Below, one piece after another: positions 21,061 to 21,067 of a DNA stretch of 21,067 nucleotides. Positions within the stretch are counted from its first letter, which is position 1; every line of letters starts with the position of its first letter. This DNA comes from Spyradomonas excrementavium (GTDB lineage Bacteria; Cyanobacteriota; Vampirovibrionia; Gastranaerophilales; Gastranaerophilaceae). Location of the stretch: the NCBI GenBank assembly GCA_018714005.1, contig DVOA01000078.1, forward strand, positions 1-21,067, in the 5' to 3' direction. The translations under genes and the position numbers were made by a program. The notes under the pieces are model-generated. The model saw nothing but the letters and a program-made list of their open reading frames with translations. It had not been told where the DNA came from and did not search any database.

Positions 21061-21067
21061 AAAAACT

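Noticed and set aside
1..21067. tRNA, rRNA, CRISPR array, prophage or toxin-antitoxin genes
   Set aside because: I looked for GGTTCRA-type T-arms, spaced direct repeats, integrase-capsid-terminase genes and small paired frames and found none that stand up.

Overview
The window is AT-rich bacterial chromosome, read here as a member of the non-photosynthetic sister group of the Cyanobacteria (Vampirovibrionia/'Melainabacteria', probably a gut Gastranaerophilales). This is an inference from three things. The OmpR-type response regulator at 10604-11350 reads almost like cyanobacterial RpaB. The small Rossmann-fold DprA/SLOG-like protein at 8997-9557 matches a type I know mainly from Cyanobacteria. 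The protein at 18521-19099 carries the N-terminal 'VSFG' tag that I associate with Gastranaerophilales hypotheticals. Gene order is housekeeping-like: I see no phage, transposase, CRISPR array, tRNA or rRNA.

Layout. 1-3182: an unrecognised Lys/Pro-rich protein (-), a sugar porter (+) and a DnaQ-type exonuclease with a long C-terminal extension (-). 3183-4938: a 330-base divergent intergenic region with a structured RNA leader, a secreted lytic transglycosylase (+), a strong terminator, and a NrtR-like Nudix regulator with a degenerate Nudix box (+). 4946-8895: a putative HExxH metalloprotease-like protein (-) downstream of the UvrD/PcrA helicase (-). 8997-10350: the DprA/SLOG-like protein, its terminator, and a YkgJ-type cysteine-cluster protein (+). 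10351-10603: two long near-perfect hairpins and a bidirectional terminator. 10604-13579: the RpaB-like regulator (-) and thrS (+), divergent from promoters that appear to share one palindromic -35 hexamer. 13615-16000: a small protein (-) diverging from a Xer-type recombinase (+) and a PfkB sugar kinase (+). 16017-18402: a two-gene operon (-) of a secreted protein and an N-acetylmuramoyl-L-alanine amidase. 18521-20795: the 'VSFG' protein (+), a DJ-1/Hsp31-like protein (-) and prephenate dehydrogenase (+). 20796-21067: intergenic palindromic repeats.

Common themes are cell-wall remodelling (lytic transglycosylase, SH3-containing amidase, partner secreted protein), DNA maintenance (exonuclease, PcrA, DprA-like, Xer) and sugar metabolism (porter, PfkB kinase, possibly the NrtR-like regulator). 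The most unusual content is regulatory: the leader RNA before the transglycosylase, the overlapping rpaB/thrS promoters, an HLR1-like direct repeat before the metalloprotease-like gene, back-to-back promoters that would give leaderless mRNAs, and a terminator-ended short transcript or attenuator before the DJ-1 gene. All of these were read by eye; none has been tested by covariance search, alignment or experiment.
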